Source: Halodesulfovibrio sp. (GTDB taxonomy: Bacteria > Desulfobacterota > Desulfovibrionia > Desulfovibrionales > Desulfovibrionaceae). From it: a stretch of DNA of 64,000 nt. The DNA lies in the NCBI RefSeq assembly GCF_015482765.1, contig NZ_JADMLB010000061.1, positions 95,331 through 159,330 of the forward strand, given 5' to 3'. Under the pieces are notes generated by a model that had not been told where the DNA came from, ran no database searches, and saw only the letters and a list, made by a program, of their open reading frames with translations. Positions within the stretch are counted from its first letter, which is position 1. Each line of letters opens with the position of its first letter. Position numbers and translations under genes: made by a program. Of this stretch, positions 45,525-54,305 are shown piece by piece.

Positions 45525-46190
45525 ATGAATCAACTTTCTGAATATACACCGCGTCTCGAAGTCCCGCTTTGCGGGCGCAACTGGACGCTGGACAGGGCTG
45601 CTGATCTGGAAACACTGTGGGAAAACATGGTGGAGGACGATCTTGATGCTGACGAGCGCCTTCCGTATTGGACAGAGCTGTGGCCGTCCAGTCTGGTTCT
45701 TGGTGAGCACCTCTACGCTCATAAAGACGAGATCGCGGGGAAGTGTTGTTTAGACATCGGCTGCGGTCTTGGATTAACTGCAATTGTTGCTTCATGGCTT
45801 GGAGCGCATGTTATTGCAATGGATTATGAGTTTGAAGCTCTGCGTTTTGCTCATAAGAACGCGGAACTGAATAACGTACCGCAACCTGTGTGGACATTAA
45901 TGGACTGGCGTTATCCTGCTGTCCGTCCGCAATCTGTTGATCTTATGTGGGGTGGGGACATTATGTACGAGGTACGTTTTGTTGAGCCTGTTCTTGAATT
46001 TCTTGATCATTGCCTCGTACCCGGTGGTCGTGCCTGGGTGGCAGAACCCAATAGAAGTGTGTACAACGAGTTCAAGGCACAGCTTGATAAAAGGGGATGG
46101 AAATCCCGCAAATTGCTTACTGAAAAAACGTCGGCAATTTACGAGCAGCCATCGAAAGTAACTGTTAATCTTTGGGAACTCACCCGCTAG
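45525..46190 (+). CDS. Class I SAM-dependent methyltransferase (METTL/nicotinamide N-methyltransferase-like)
   Basis: A 221-residue methyltransferase of the Methyltransf_16 type. ERLPYWTELWPSSLVLGEHL precedes motif I (CLDIGCGLGLTAIVASWLG); VIAMDYEFEAL holds the ribose-binding acidic residue, and LMWGGDIMYEVRFVEP is typical of lysine-methylating members such as EtfB or ribosomal-protein methyltransferases. A protein substrate is thus plausible. It is divergent from bioY and 24 bases upstream of nikR. The start has a weak ribosome site. Confidence 0.82.
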   Translation: MNQLSEYTPRLEVPLCGRNWTLDRAADLETLWENMVEDDLDADERLPYWTELWPSSLVLGEHLYAHKDEIAGKCCLDIGCGLGLTAIVASWLGAHVIAMDYEFEALRFAHKNAELNNVPQPVWTLMDWRYPAVRPQSVDLMWGGDIMYEVRFVEPVLEFLDHCLVPGGRAWVAEPNRSVYNEFKAQLDKRGWKSRKLLTEKTSAIYEQPSKVTVNLWELTR

Positions 46191-46214
46191 AATTACCGGG
46201 AATGTGGAGGACAT

Positions 46215-46634
46215 ATGGGACGTACAATCCGTTTCGGCGTATCCCTTGATTCCGAACTGTTAGAAAAGTTTGATGATTTATGTGAAGAGCGCTGCTACCA
46301 AACCCGCTCTGAGGCTATTCGTGATTTGATCCGTAATACCCTTGTACAGCAGGAGTGGGAGCAGGACGATAAAGAATTAGCAGGAACTCTGACGCTTGTG
46401 TACGATCACCATAAAAGTGATCTTGCGCAGCGACTTACTGAGATACAGCATGACGCGCATGATATGATTATTACATCAATGCATGTGCATTTAGATCATG
46501 ACAATTGTCTGGAAGTTCTTGTTCTTAAAGGAAGCGGAGCTAAGATTAGAGCCTTAGCTCAAAGGCTGACCTCTACCAAAGGGGTTAAGCATGGTAAATT
46601 AAACTTAACTACAACAGGACAAGACATTGCCTAA
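46215..46634 (+). CDS. nikR: Nickel-responsive regulator
   Basis: A 139-residue ribbon-helix-helix repressor. The N-terminal DNA-binding part is [20 protein letters not shown] with [12 protein letters not shown]. The C-terminal ACT-like domain holds the square-planar nickel site in HVHLDHDNC (His, His, Cys) with the preceding His near residue 76. Nickel control makes sense in a group rich in NiFe hydrogenases. ATG at 46215 follows GGAGG. The folE2 frame overlaps its end by eight bases. No nickel transporter lies nearby. Confidence 0.93.
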   Translation: MGRTIRFGVSLDSELLEKFDDLCEERCYQTRSEAIRDLIRNTLVQQEWEQDDKELAGTLTLVYDHHKSDLAQRLTEIQHDAHDMIITSMHVHLDHDNCLEVLVLKGSGAKIRALAQRLTSTKGVKHGKLNLTTTGQDIA

Positions 46635-47406
46635 GCAGCTACAAGATATCCAGATGAGCTCATCTGAGGTGGCAATTCCTATCGATAGTGTAGGGGTGAA
46701 AAATTTACGGGTTCCTCTTTCTGTGCGTGATCGCGAAAACGGTGCACAGCATACCGTAGCGCAGGTGGAAGTTGGGGTAGATTTACCGGCGGCTTTCAAA
46801 GGCACACATATGAGCCGCTTTGTTGAGTCGCTGGAAAGCTTTGGTGAAAAGCTGGACTACAATAGTCTGAAAGACTTGCTTGCGCAGATTCAGGAACGTC
46901 TCAGCGCTCGTAACGCTTTTATTTCTTTTACGTTCCCATATTTTATGTCACTGCCGTCACCGGCCACAAAGCGTACTAGTCGCATGGATTACGAAGTAAC
47001 GCTTACAGGAGCACTTGAAGACGAAGAAATGAGCTGCATGCTCGAAGTCTGCGTGCCGGTAATGACAGTGTGTCCATGTTCCAAAGCTATTTCTGATGAA
47101 GGTGCTCATAGCCAGCGTGCTGAAGTACGTCTTCAGATAAATATGAATGGCTTTGCATGGATTGAAGAATTTATCGAAATTGCTAATAACTCAGGTTCAT
47201 CTCCAGTATATTCTCTGCTCAAACGCGAAGATGAAAAGTATGTAACTGAGAACGCATTTGCTAATCCTACTTTTGTAGAGGATGTTGTGCGTGCGGTTGC
47301 AAAACAGCTTAGCGATCATGAAAAAATTGATTGGTACCGGGTGGAAGTGGAAAGCTTCGAATCCATCCATAACCACAGTGCCTACGCTGTGATCGAAAGC
47401 CGTTAA
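46627..47406 (+). CDS. folE2: GTP cyclohydrolase I type IB
   Basis: Converts GTP to dihydroneopterin triphosphate, first step of folate synthesis, using a metal-flexible FolE2 enzyme. The 259-residue sequence contains the signature [19 protein letters not shown] with the metal-binding Cys, and [18 protein letters not shown] and [14 protein letters not shown]. The long frame starts at TTG 46627 overlapping nikR; an alternative ATG at 46654 would shorten it by nine residues. Overlap with nikR suggests a shared transcript. It complements folC in this window. Confidence 0.92.
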   Translation: MPKQLQDIQMSSSEVAIPIDSVGVKNLRVPLSVRDRENGAQHTVAQVEVGVDLPAAFKGTHMSRFVESLESFGEKLDYNSLKDLLAQIQERLSARNAFISFTFPYFMSLPSPATKRTSRMDYEVTLTGALEDEEMSCMLEVCVPVMTVCPCSKAISDEGAHSQRAEVRLQINMNGFAWIEEFIEIANNSGSSPVYSLLKREDEKYVTENAFANPTFVEDVVRAVAKQLSDHEKIDWYRVEVESFESIHNHSAYAVIESR

Positions 47407-47456
47407 TTCAAACAAGACGGTTCAGCTTCACAACAGCGCCAGTTTTTAGAGTACGT

Positions 47457-47495
47457 AAAAAGGGTTGTTCTACGATTGTAGAACAACCCTTTTTT
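47457..47495. terminator. Bidirectional terminator
   Basis: AAAAGGGTTGTTCTAC / GTAGAACAACCCTTTT with a short loop, between the convergent folE2 and bacterioferritin genes. Confidence 0.9.
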
Positions 47496-47570
47496 ACGAC
47501 GTAATACGTTCTGCCGATGTGTGGAATAGGCTGGTGTGGCGTATTCTCAATACATCTTGAGAAGGTGTTG

Positions 47571-48110
47571 TTACTCTCCGCTACCGGAAACGGCAAAGCC
47601 TTGGTCTGCGAGTCCTGTGGATGCCGGAGTGCCTGCTATTTTACTTAAGAAAACATCACCGAGCTTTTCAATATGCCCAGAGATGGAATCAAAGTAGTTA
47701 TAGTGCATTTGCTCTTCTTCGATGATTGTTTCAAAGATTTTCTGGCTAACACTGTCGCCATTATCTCTACAGACCATTAGGAACTGGTTGTACTGTTCGA
47801 TAGTGTCATCTTCCTGATCAGCATCAAATGTAAAGATGCGATCCACAGCTTGTTTGCGTTCAACCGGACAGCAAAGTTCAGCCGTTGGTTCACCGCCAAG
47901 TTCTTTGACGCGTTCTGCAAACATTTCCGCATGACGCATTTCATCAAGTGCAATAAGCTTAACTTGCTTAGCCAGTTCACCGTAATCCATGTCATCCAGA
48001 CCGTAGTGCTGGTTCATGTATTGTGTAATGGCATGCAGTTCCATGCTTCGGGCTTTGTTCAGAACTTCAATAACTTTTTTCCGACGGGCATCTTTGTCAG
48101 ATTTACTCAT
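47571..48110 (-). CDS. bfr: Bacterioferritin
   Basis: A 179-residue four-helix iron-storage protein resembling the Desulfovibrio desulfuricans bacterioferritin. The diiron ligands appear in SMELHAITQYMNQHYGL and LDEMRHAEMF, then in the later EEEQMHYNYF helix; the Met of DEMRH corresponds to the haem-ligating Met in that protein, which carries iron-coproporphyrin. An inserted stretch with two Cys (ELCCPVERKQ, about residue 79) is not in the reference as I recall it. ATG at 48110. It lies downstream of the aminopeptidase P gene but about 115 bases apart. Role: iron storage and oxidative protection. Confidence 0.9.
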   Translation of the reverse strand: MSKSDKDARRKKVIEVLNKARSMELHAITQYMNQHYGLDDMDYGELAKQVKLIALDEMRHAEMFAERVKELGGEPTAELCCPVERKQAVDRIFTFDADQEDDTIEQYNQFLMVCRDNGDSVSQKIFETIIEEEQMHYNYFDSISGHIEKLGDVFLSKIAGTPASTGLADQGFAVSGSGE

Positions 48111-48225
48111 GCAGTCTTCTCCTGTGTCTTTATAGAAAGGTCAGCAGGCTGACGCGATCAATTGTGCTGTTTGGAGAAGACTGTAGCGCAGAATTTACCT
48201 TTGCGGCTATGATAGTCAATTACTG

Positions 48226-49653
48226 CTATCTATTCTGAAACATCCGTTGAGAACATGCGTGCATTCGTCCTTCAATGCCCGCAATCGTCTTTGGAATCTG
48301 TTGCCCGAGAACTCTGTGTCCATCACGGGAAATGTAAATATCATCTTCAATGCGAATGCCGCCAAACTCGCTGAACTGTTTAGCAGTATCGAAGTTGATG
48401 AATTCTTTACAGGTGCCTTCAGACTCCCATTGATCCATAAGTGCCGGAATGAAGTAGCAACCCGGTTCAACCGTGACAACAAAACCACGCTCTAGTTTTC
48501 GAGCAAGTCGAAGGCCGCGAAGCCCGAATTGTTCTGAACGAGTAATGGTTTCATCATATCCTACAAAGTCTTCACCAAGCCCTTCCATGTCATGTACATC
48601 CAGCCCGAGCATATGCCCCAGTCCGTGCGGGAAGAATAGGGCATGAGCGCCGGCATTAACAATATCCTCAACATTGCCCTTTAATATACCGAGATCACGG
48701 AGACCGGAGGCAATGGTCGTTGCGGCAGTCATATGACAGTCAATAAAGGGGACATCTGGAGCACATTGAGAAATAGCTGCTTCCTGTGCTGCTAAAACGA
48801 TAGAGTAAACATCTCGCTGCTGGTCTGTGAATGTGCCTGCAACAGGGAAGGTACGTGTAATATCTGAAGCGTAATGGTTGTCGGATTCAGCTCCTGAGTC
48901 GATCAATAACAGATCACCGGAATGGAGCATATGTGTGTAGTCGTGGTTATGTAAGATTTGTCCGCGACCGGTGCAGATTGGAGTAAAAGAGGCTCGTGAA
49001 CCCGCAAGGGCGAGTGTTGATTGTAGGATGGACGCGATTTGTCTCTCAGAAGCTCCGGGGCGTGCTGCGGAAAGAGCATTGGCGTACATTGCATAGGACG
49101 TTTCGAGAGCCTGTTCAATTTCCATTACTTCTTCAATGGATTTGATAGAGCGTAGTGCAACGACTTCTTTAATGAACGGCGTAGAGATAAAATTATTTAC
49201 CTCCATAACACCACAATCCAAAAGTTGTACAAGGCGCATTCTGGTGTCTGCTCGATAGACAGGAAGAATATGAATTGGACGTTGTTTTTTTCTGGCTTCA
49301 CTCACCATGTGTGAAAGGGTGTTTTCAGAACCATACTTATCAGCTCCGCATCGAGCCGCGAGTTCTTCTGGGGTAGCCATTGCCCCTGACCAGATGATGT
49401 CATCCATTGAAAAACCTTGGTCAAAGTACCAGGATTCCCCTGAGTCCAGATCAATAACACCGGTCAGACCTTCATGGTCATGTCCAAAAAAGTAGAGAAA
49501 GGATGAGTCCTGACGGAACGGGTATGCGTTGTCTGTGTAATTCATAGGGGAAGAAGCGTTACCCGGAAACAGCAGCAGACCTTTTTCACCACGCTCTGTA
49601 AGACGAGCGCATAATTTTTTTCGTCGCTCAACGTAGGTAGCAGCAGAAAACAT
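48226..49653 (-). CDS. pepP: Aminopeptidase P (Xaa-Pro, M24B)
   Basis: A 475-residue metallopeptidase that removes an N-terminal residue before proline. The N-terminal domain starts YVERRKKLCARL with LLLFPGN; the catalytic domain shows the five metal ligands in LLIDSGAESDNHYASDITRTFP (two Asp), FPHGLGHMLGLDVHD (His), TVEPGCYF (Glu) and GIRIEDD (Glu). The frame extends to 49725, but ATG 49653 has GGAGG a few bases upstream. Housekeeping peptide turnover. Confidence 0.92.
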   Translation of the reverse strand: MFSAATYVERRKKLCARLTERGEKGLLLFPGNASSPMNYTDNAYPFRQDSSFLYFFGHDHEGLTGVIDLDSGESWYFDQGFSMDDIIWSGAMATPEELAARCGADKYGSENTLSHMVSEARKKQRPIHILPVYRADTRMRLVQLLDCGVMEVNNFISTPFIKEVVALRSIKSIEEVMEIEQALETSYAMYANALSAARPGASERQIASILQSTLALAGSRASFTPICTGRGQILHNHDYTHMLHSGDLLLIDSGAESDNHYASDITRTFPVAGTFTDQQRDVYSIVLAAQEAAISQCAPDVPFIDCHMTAATTIASGLRDLGILKGNVEDIVNAGAHALFFPHGLGHMLGLDVHDMEGLGEDFVGYDETITRSEQFGLRGLRLARKLERGFVVTVEPGCYFIPALMDQWESEGTCKEFINFDTAKQFSEFGGIRIEDDIYISRDGHRVLGQQIPKTIAGIEGRMHACSQRMFQNR

Positions 49654-49760
49654 GAAGCCTCCATTTTTCTTGTGTATGCGTAGAACACAAGCAGTACAGG
49701 GAATGGGAAAAGTGTTGTGGTGCAAAGGTTATATACGCTTATATGGTATTTGAAAATCAA

Positions 49761-49798
49761 AAAAGGCTTCATGACGCGCTGACGTCATGAAGCCTTTT
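49761..49798. terminator. Perfect 16-bp hairpin, bidirectional terminator-like
   Basis: AAAAGGCTTCATGACG and its exact complement with a six-base loop, flanked by A and T runs. It lies upstream of pepP and may insulate it from other transcripts. Confidence 0.7.
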
Positions 49799-49886
49799 CT
49801 GTTCCAGTGCCGAATGATGGATGGTGGTGGAAGAGGAGGTGGGTCCTCCGTGCGACACTGAAACCCTAGTGAGAGGAGCACTATGT

Positions 49887-50060
49887 GTGGATCAACGTAA
49901 TTCGGTTGCCGACGAGTTACGTTTCTGGATAGACAAATTGGAGGAGGTCCAAATGAGCCTAGTTACTGTTCACTTGGATATATCCAAATGCCGTGCCAAA
50001 ACCCGCAAAACACGTAAGCGCTTGAAATGTAAAGATAATAAAATTTTGATAATTAAGTAG
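49887..50060 (+). CDS. Small basic protein, unrecognised
   Basis: A short frame with two possible starts. GTG at 49887 with AGGAG eight bases upstream gives 57 residues. ATG at 49953, behind the very strong GGAGGAGG five bases upstream, gives 35 residues (MSLVTVHLDISKC, then a Lys/Arg-rich end with TRKTRKRLKC). The frame ends just before a hairpin. I do not recognise the family. Two Cys and the basic C-terminus are the visible traits. The strong ribosome site argues for translation, but coding status remains unproven. Confidence 0.45.
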   Translation: MDQRNSVADELRFWIDKLEEVQMSLVTVHLDISKCRAKTRKTRKRLKCKDNKILIIK

Positions 50061-50062
50061 TC

Positions 50063-50095
50063 AAAAAATAAAAGCGTTGCATAGTGCAACGCTTT
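50063..50095 (-). terminator. Terminator of the NtrC-like regulator gene
   Basis: AAAGCGTTGCA / TGCAACGCTTT stem; read on minus it is followed by TTTATTTTTT. It also lies just after the small plus-strand ORF. Confidence 0.75.
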
Positions 50096-50143
50096 ATAGG
50101 CAGGTAATTGAAAACCGCTGTCATTTAGGGGAATGCGGGCATT

Positions 50144-50177
50144 CGTTGCGTTTTGCAACGCGTTGCAAAACGCAACG
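50144..50177. repeat. Perfect 34-bp palindrome
   Basis: Each 17-base arm is CGTTGCGTTTTGCAACG, with the arms abutting without a spacer. The inner TTGCAACGCGTTGCAA is itself a palindrome. It lies 29 bases past the end of the NtrC-like regulator gene and has no T run. A regulator binding site or cruciform element is likely. Confidence 0.7.
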
Positions 50178-50205
50178 GGGTGGATATCAAAGTAATTTAC
50201 TGATT

Positions 50206-51555
50206 TTACAAAGAATACTTTTTTAATTTACGCCACAGGGTTGCACGGTCGATGCCAAGTATTTTTGCAGCGGTAGCTTTATTGCCATCAACGCTATTTA
50301 GTACTTGGGTGATATGTTCCTGCTCTACATCAGCAAGCGTGCGGTGGGCATTGTTTATTACAGGCTTATGTTTTGCCTTTGTTCCTTTGGAAAATTCTTG
50401 AGGCAGATGATTGAGATGTATAGTTCCGCTATCACAAAGAACAACAGCACGCTCAATAATGTTTTCCAATTCACGTACATTACCCGGATAAGAATGTCGC
50501 ATAAGCGCAAGAAGGGCATCTTCAGAGAGTCCGTTCACTTCTTTACCGAACGTTTTGCAGTATTTTTCCATAAAGAAGTTACAAAACAATGGAATATCAT
50601 CAGGGCGTTCTCTTAATGCAGGAAGACGCAATGTGAAGACGTTAAGGCGGTAGAACAAGTCTTGCCGAAACTGATCTTTTTCAACCAGTTTTTCGAGGTT
50701 ACGGTGGGTCGCGGCAATAACACGTACATCAATAGATATATCTGATGTGCCGCCGACACGCGTGATGGTTCTCTCTTGAAGAACACGCAACAGCTGAACC
50801 TGCATATTTACAGGCATTTCACCTATTTCATCGAGTAGTAATGTACCGTTGTTCGCGGCTTCAAAGATACCTTCTTTGGTTGACTGGGCACCGGTGAAGG
50901 CTCCTTTTTCATGTCCGAAAAGTTCATTGGCGAGTAGCTCAGCACTGAATACACCGGCATTAATAGCGTAAAATCGTTTGTGCGCCCGAGAGCTCAGCTT
51001 GTGGATCATTTTAGCTACCATCTCTTTACCGGTTCCTGTTTCACCTTGGATAAGTACGGTACAATCGAGTGGAGCAATTCGGGCAATTTCTTTCTTCAGT
51101 TCCTGCATTGCAGCACTTTTTCCGATGAGTGTCGGCATAGTCTGCTGTTTTTGCAAGATTTGGCGAAGCTCTTTAACTTCAGACTGAAGGAGACTTTTTT
51201 CCATGGCCTTTTCAATAATGACAAGAAGGTCAGCGGGATTTTCCGGCAGTGATAAAAAGTGGAATGCTCCCATCTGCATTGCGCGCACGGCAGCATCAAC
51301 ACGCGCTGAGCGGGAAACTAGAATAACTTCAGTTTCAGGCGTGTTTGCTTTGATGGATTTGAGCAGATCCTGTTTTTGTGCGTGATGGTCTTCAAGACCG
51401 GCAATGACCACTGCAAAATGCTCTTTTGCAAGTGTGGAGCGGGTCTCATCATGGTTGTGAACATGAAGCACGTCATACCCTGCTGTCTTCAGGATTTCAG
51501 GAAGTGCAGCAAGTGAACCGTTGTCTTTATCTACTACTAAAATATTGCGTCGCAT
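50206..51555 (-). CDS. NtrC-family sigma-54 activator with degenerate receiver
   Basis: A 449-residue protein: receiver-like domain (1-120), AAA+ domain (about 140-370) and Fis-type helix-turn-helix at the end (NKATAAKILGIDRATLWRKL). The AAA+ part has GETGTGKE, the sigma-54 loop GAFTGA and LLLDEIGE, so it should open sigma-54 promoters. The receiver keeps the early acidic residues (VVDKD), but the phosphorylated Asp position reads VVIAGLED and the conserved Lys is lost (FLSLPE). Ordinary phosphorylation is thus unlikely. No histidine kinase gene is adjacent. Signal and targets are unknown; the palindrome nearby may be its own site. Confidence 0.9.
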   Translation of the reverse strand: MRRNILVVDKDNGSLAALPEILKTAGYDVLHVHNHDETRSTLAKEHFAVVIAGLEDHHAQKQDLLKSIKANTPETEVILVSRSARVDAAVRAMQMGAFHFLSLPENPADLLVIIEKAMEKSLLQSEVKELRQILQKQQTMPTLIGKSAAMQELKKEIARIAPLDCTVLIQGETGTGKEMVAKMIHKLSSRAHKRFYAINAGVFSAELLANELFGHEKGAFTGAQSTKEGIFEAANNGTLLLDEIGEMPVNMQVQLLRVLQERTITRVGGTSDISIDVRVIAATHRNLEKLVEKDQFRQDLFYRLNVFTLRLPALRERPDDIPLFCNFFMEKYCKTFGKEVNGLSEDALLALMRHSYPGNVRELENIIERAVVLCDSGTIHLNHLPQEFSKGTKAKHKPVINNAHRTLADVEQEHITQVLNSVDGNKATAAKILGIDRATLWRKLKKYSL

Positions 51556-51654
51556 ATCTTTAGAAAAATAGTGGAGAGTGCGTCATAGGTCAACGCCTAT
51601 GTACCGGCTCGGAAAGAAGTTGCGCATGCTGTCCTGTAAGGCTAATATGACTGT

Positions 51655-52572
51655 ATGCTTAAAGAGATACTCATATACTTACAAAACCTTCCGGTCATAA
51701 CTATTCTTACGGCACTTTTTGGTGTGCTTACCATTTTATGGGCAAAGAAAAAGATTGACCAGACGGAGTCACAGCGTCAGCAGCGAATTTCAGCATTAAA
51801 TCAGTTTCAGGCAAAAAACACTGATTCGCCTGTTGATAGACCAAACAGACGGGCACGTAAAAGAGCGATGGAGTCAATTGAGAGCAGGTTCTCAATTATC
51901 CGTCGCATTTCTTTATTTGTTCTTGTACTTCTTTGGGTCATGGCTCTCGTTTTTCCACACATAGGAAGTATTCCTAAAACATATATTTCAGTGATTGCGG
52001 CTTCTATTGGTGTGGTTGTGGGTATTATGGCGCGGCCTTTGATCGAAAATACCATAGCGGGAATGGTTATTTCTTTTTCACAACCTTTTCGAGTGAATGA
52101 TACGGTTACGGTGGATGGGCATTATGGAACTATTGAAGATATTACAATGATCCATACTGTGTTGAAGCTTTGGAATTGGCAGCGGGTTATTTTTCCTAAC
52201 AGCATGATGCTGTCACAAAAAGTTATTAACTACACTAAAACAGATCGTTACCAATGGGTAAACATAGAATTTCTTGTTTCATATGATTGCGATTTAGACC
52301 AAGTGGAGCGGTTGGTGAAACGCCAAGTAGTAAATTGTAACCACTTTGCTGACTATGAAGACCCAAGATTTTGGGTGATTGGAATGGAAGAGCGAAGTTT
52401 CAAGTGCTGGGTTGTCGCGTGGGCAGATAATCCGCCTGCAGCATGGGAACTTGGACATGAAATTCGTTCTAAGATTATTAAGGTGTTTCGTAAAAACAAT
52501 ATTAATGCTTCAAAGGTTGAATTTCATCTTTCATCCGAAAATGTTGAGTTTCGGGATAGGCAGGTTCAATAG
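51655..52572 (+). CDS. MscS-family mechanosensitive channel
   Basis: A 305-residue inner-membrane protein. It has an N-terminal segment (about 10-28), then a charged linker, two more hydrophobic segments (about 83-103 and 112-135), and the MscS pore helix and beta domain (GVVVGIMARPLIENTIAGMVI, FSQPFRVNDTVTVDGHYGTIEDI, FPNSMMLSQKVINYT). These channels open on membrane tension during osmotic downshock. It is shorter than the large MscK type. It starts 99 bases from the divergent regulator gene and ends before a large hairpin repeat. Confidence 0.88.
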   Translation: MLKEILIYLQNLPVITILTALFGVLTILWAKKKIDQTESQRQQRISALNQFQAKNTDSPVDRPNRRARKRAMESIESRFSIIRRISLFVLVLLWVMALVFPHIGSIPKTYISVIAASIGVVVGIMARPLIENTIAGMVISFSQPFRVNDTVTVDGHYGTIEDITMIHTVLKLWNWQRVIFPNSMMLSQKVINYTKTDRYQWVNIEFLVSYDCDLDQVERLVKRQVVNCNHFADYEDPRFWVIGMEERSFKCWVVAWADNPPAAWELGHEIRSKIIKVFRKNNINASKVEFHLSSENVEFRDRQVQ

Positions 52573-52646
52573 TTATGTCACTACGTACAGGGAGTGATTG
52601 TCCCTGAATTTACGTAAGTATAAAAATAGAAGTGATAAATAAGTAA

Positions 52647-52696
52647 CGCCTGTTGTTTGCAGCACTAAAAAGAGCTGTTAAAACAACAGGCGTTTT
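52647..52696. repeat. Hairpin repeat, copy 1
   Basis: A 50-base segment with outer stem CGCCTGTTGTTT / AACAACAGGCG and inner CAGC / GCTG, followed by TTTT. Almost identical to the segment at 54158-54206 (one base change and one missing A). Serves as terminator of mscS. Confidence 0.85.
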
Positions 52697-52735
52697 GCGT
52701 TAGGCAGTCAGTAGGTGACCCTAAGTGGAATCAAT

Positions 52736-53155
52736 TTAAAACTTAAGTAGATTTAGCCCAATGGTTTCGCTGAATTCTCGATCAACAAAACCATCAACAA
52801 TATCAATCCAGATTTCCGCTGTAGCGCTTACTGTTGCAGCGTTCAAATGACCTCCGAAGGCGTTGTGCTCTATATCTGCGAGTGTTGCGTGCAAATGTAG
52901 GTATACTTCGTTATTCATTTGAGAAACGTTGCCTGTCAGATTTGTAATTTCAAAATCTTTTTCCAGTGTAGTGGAAAAGTATTCTTTGGTTACCGGATTG
53001 AATAATCCGACAGTTGCCTTGTTTACTGCACCTATTCCAGAAATAATACCAAGTGGAATTTCCTCTTTGGTGCAGATTTCGGTTAAAGCCGAAACTACTT
53101 CGTCTCCCGGATCAAGCCTGATGAGTAGTCTTGAATCATATCGCAGGTATTCCAT
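52736..53155 (-). CDS. PPC (DUF296) domain protein
   Basis: A 139-residue single-domain protein of the PCC/PPC family, found in bacteria as small trimers and in plants fused to AT-hooks. The metal-binding type motif YLHLHATLAD with AFGGHLNAA is present, as are RLDPGDEV and GIISGIGAV. Bacterial members have no firm function; DNA or nucleotide/ligand binding is suspected. It is divergent from a GntR-type regulator, with about 220 bases between, so that regulator probably controls it. Confidence 0.85.
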   Translation of the reverse strand: MEYLRYDSRLLIRLDPGDEVVSALTEICTKEEIPLGIISGIGAVNKATVGLFNPVTKEYFSTTLEKDFEITNLTGNVSQMNNEVYLHLHATLADIEHNAFGGHLNAATVSATAEIWIDIVDGFVDREFSETIGLNLLKF

Positions 53156-53372
53156 ATTGGTTCTCCTGTTAGTGATTAGGGGTTACGGTGCATAGTGTGT
53201 CACTTTAATTCGCAATGATTTAAGTTTATTGGATGGCGTAAACATCAGAACATCTGATGTTTGATTTAAATTAAGAATGTTTTACTTTTTTGTCAATATA
53301 ACGAGAGGTGGGGATTTTTTTGAGCAAAGGAACTTGCTTGAATGTCCTTCATAATTTTTTTATTACGAAAAT

Positions 53373-54095
53373 ATGAATGCAAAATCAGGTAAAATTCAAC
53401 GTAAGCGTCTAAGCGATCAAGTCATAGAAAGTTTAATTAATATGATCGCTGGAGGTAAACTTAAGCCTGGAGATAAGCTTCCTCCTGAACCGCAGCTTAT
53501 GGAGCAGCTTGGGGTTGGAAGAAGTTCGATTCGAGAGGCAATAGGTGCTCTTGAGTTGATAGGCGTACTTGTTGTTCGTCCCGGGGATGGGACGCGTATA
53601 ACCGACTCTACAGATAGTATTCAGTCAAAAGCTGTTGGTTTATCTTTGTTGACTATCGGAAAAGAGAAAGTGCACGACTTGGTCGAGACTCGCATGGAAC
53701 TTGAGCAAACAATTGCAATGTATGCTGCTGAACGAGCCACAGCCGAAGATATAGAGAATATTTCTCACCAGCATAGAAAGTTGATTCAGGCAAAAAAGAA
53801 CGGGCGAAAGCTGATTACAGCTGACCTCGAATTTCATAAAGCTATAGCGCAGGCGTGTCATAATAGTATTATGATGAAATTTTTCTGCGAAATTTATGAA
53901 CCTGTAAGGCTTTGGATGGAACAAAAAGCAAGATTTGACTGGGGATTTGATCAAGTAGAAGAGGAGCATGATCGAATTGCGAAAGCTATAGCATCTGGTG
54001 ATTCAAAGGCAGCAAGGTCGTTGATGAAAGTGCATATTGAACGAGCTGGAAACAAATTGGTTAGAGCCATGAGTGATAGCAATATTGATACGTAA
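53373..54095 (+). CDS. FadR/GntR-family transcriptional regulator (FCD type)
   Basis: A 240-residue regulator. The winged helix (RLSDQVIESLINMI, GDKLPPEPQLMEQLGVGRSSIREAI) is typical GntR; the all-helical FCD effector domain (about 95-225) carries the likely metal-binding residues in DLEFHKAIAQACHN, EEHDRI and KVHIERA. Such regulators respond to organic acids (lactate, pyruvate, glycolate, gluconate). Divergent from the PPC protein gene. No obvious ribosome site is seen at the ATG; a start at this point still gives the family N-terminus. Confidence 0.88.
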   Translation: MNAKSGKIQRKRLSDQVIESLINMIAGGKLKPGDKLPPEPQLMEQLGVGRSSIREAIGALELIGVLVVRPGDGTRITDSTDSIQSKAVGLSLLTIGKEKVHDLVETRMELEQTIAMYAAERATAEDIENISHQHRKLIQAKKNGRKLITADLEFHKAIAQACHNSIMMKFFCEIYEPVRLWMEQKARFDWGFDQVEEEHDRIAKAIASGDSKAARSLMKVHIERAGNKLVRAMSDSNIDT

Positions 54096-54157
54096 CATGC
54101 TTGTTTTATTTGTATCCCCTTGAAATTGTCGTTTGAGGGGGAATGTGATGTAAAATC

Positions 54158-54206
54158 CGCCTGTTGTTTGCAGCACCAAAAAGAGCTGTTAAACAACAGG
54201 CGTTTT
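54158..54206. repeat. Hairpin repeat, copy 2
   Basis: Nearly identical to 52647-52696, in the same orientation, directly after the GntR-type regulator gene and followed by TTTT. With copy 1 it brackets the PPC/GntR pair. Confidence 0.85.
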
Positions 54207-54270
54207 CTATTTAGACTGTCGAGAGAGTTCCTTTTGTGGGTGGAGGGCAGAGTGCTTTTCGCCGAAGGTA

Positions 54271-54302
54271 TTAAAAAAAGCTGCCGTGATGGGCAGCTTT
54301 TA
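54271..54302 (-). terminator. Terminator of the membrane-anchored protein gene
   Basis: AAAGCTGCC / GGGCAGCTTT stem; on minus followed by a T run. Confidence 0.8.
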
Positions 54303-54305
54303 TAG

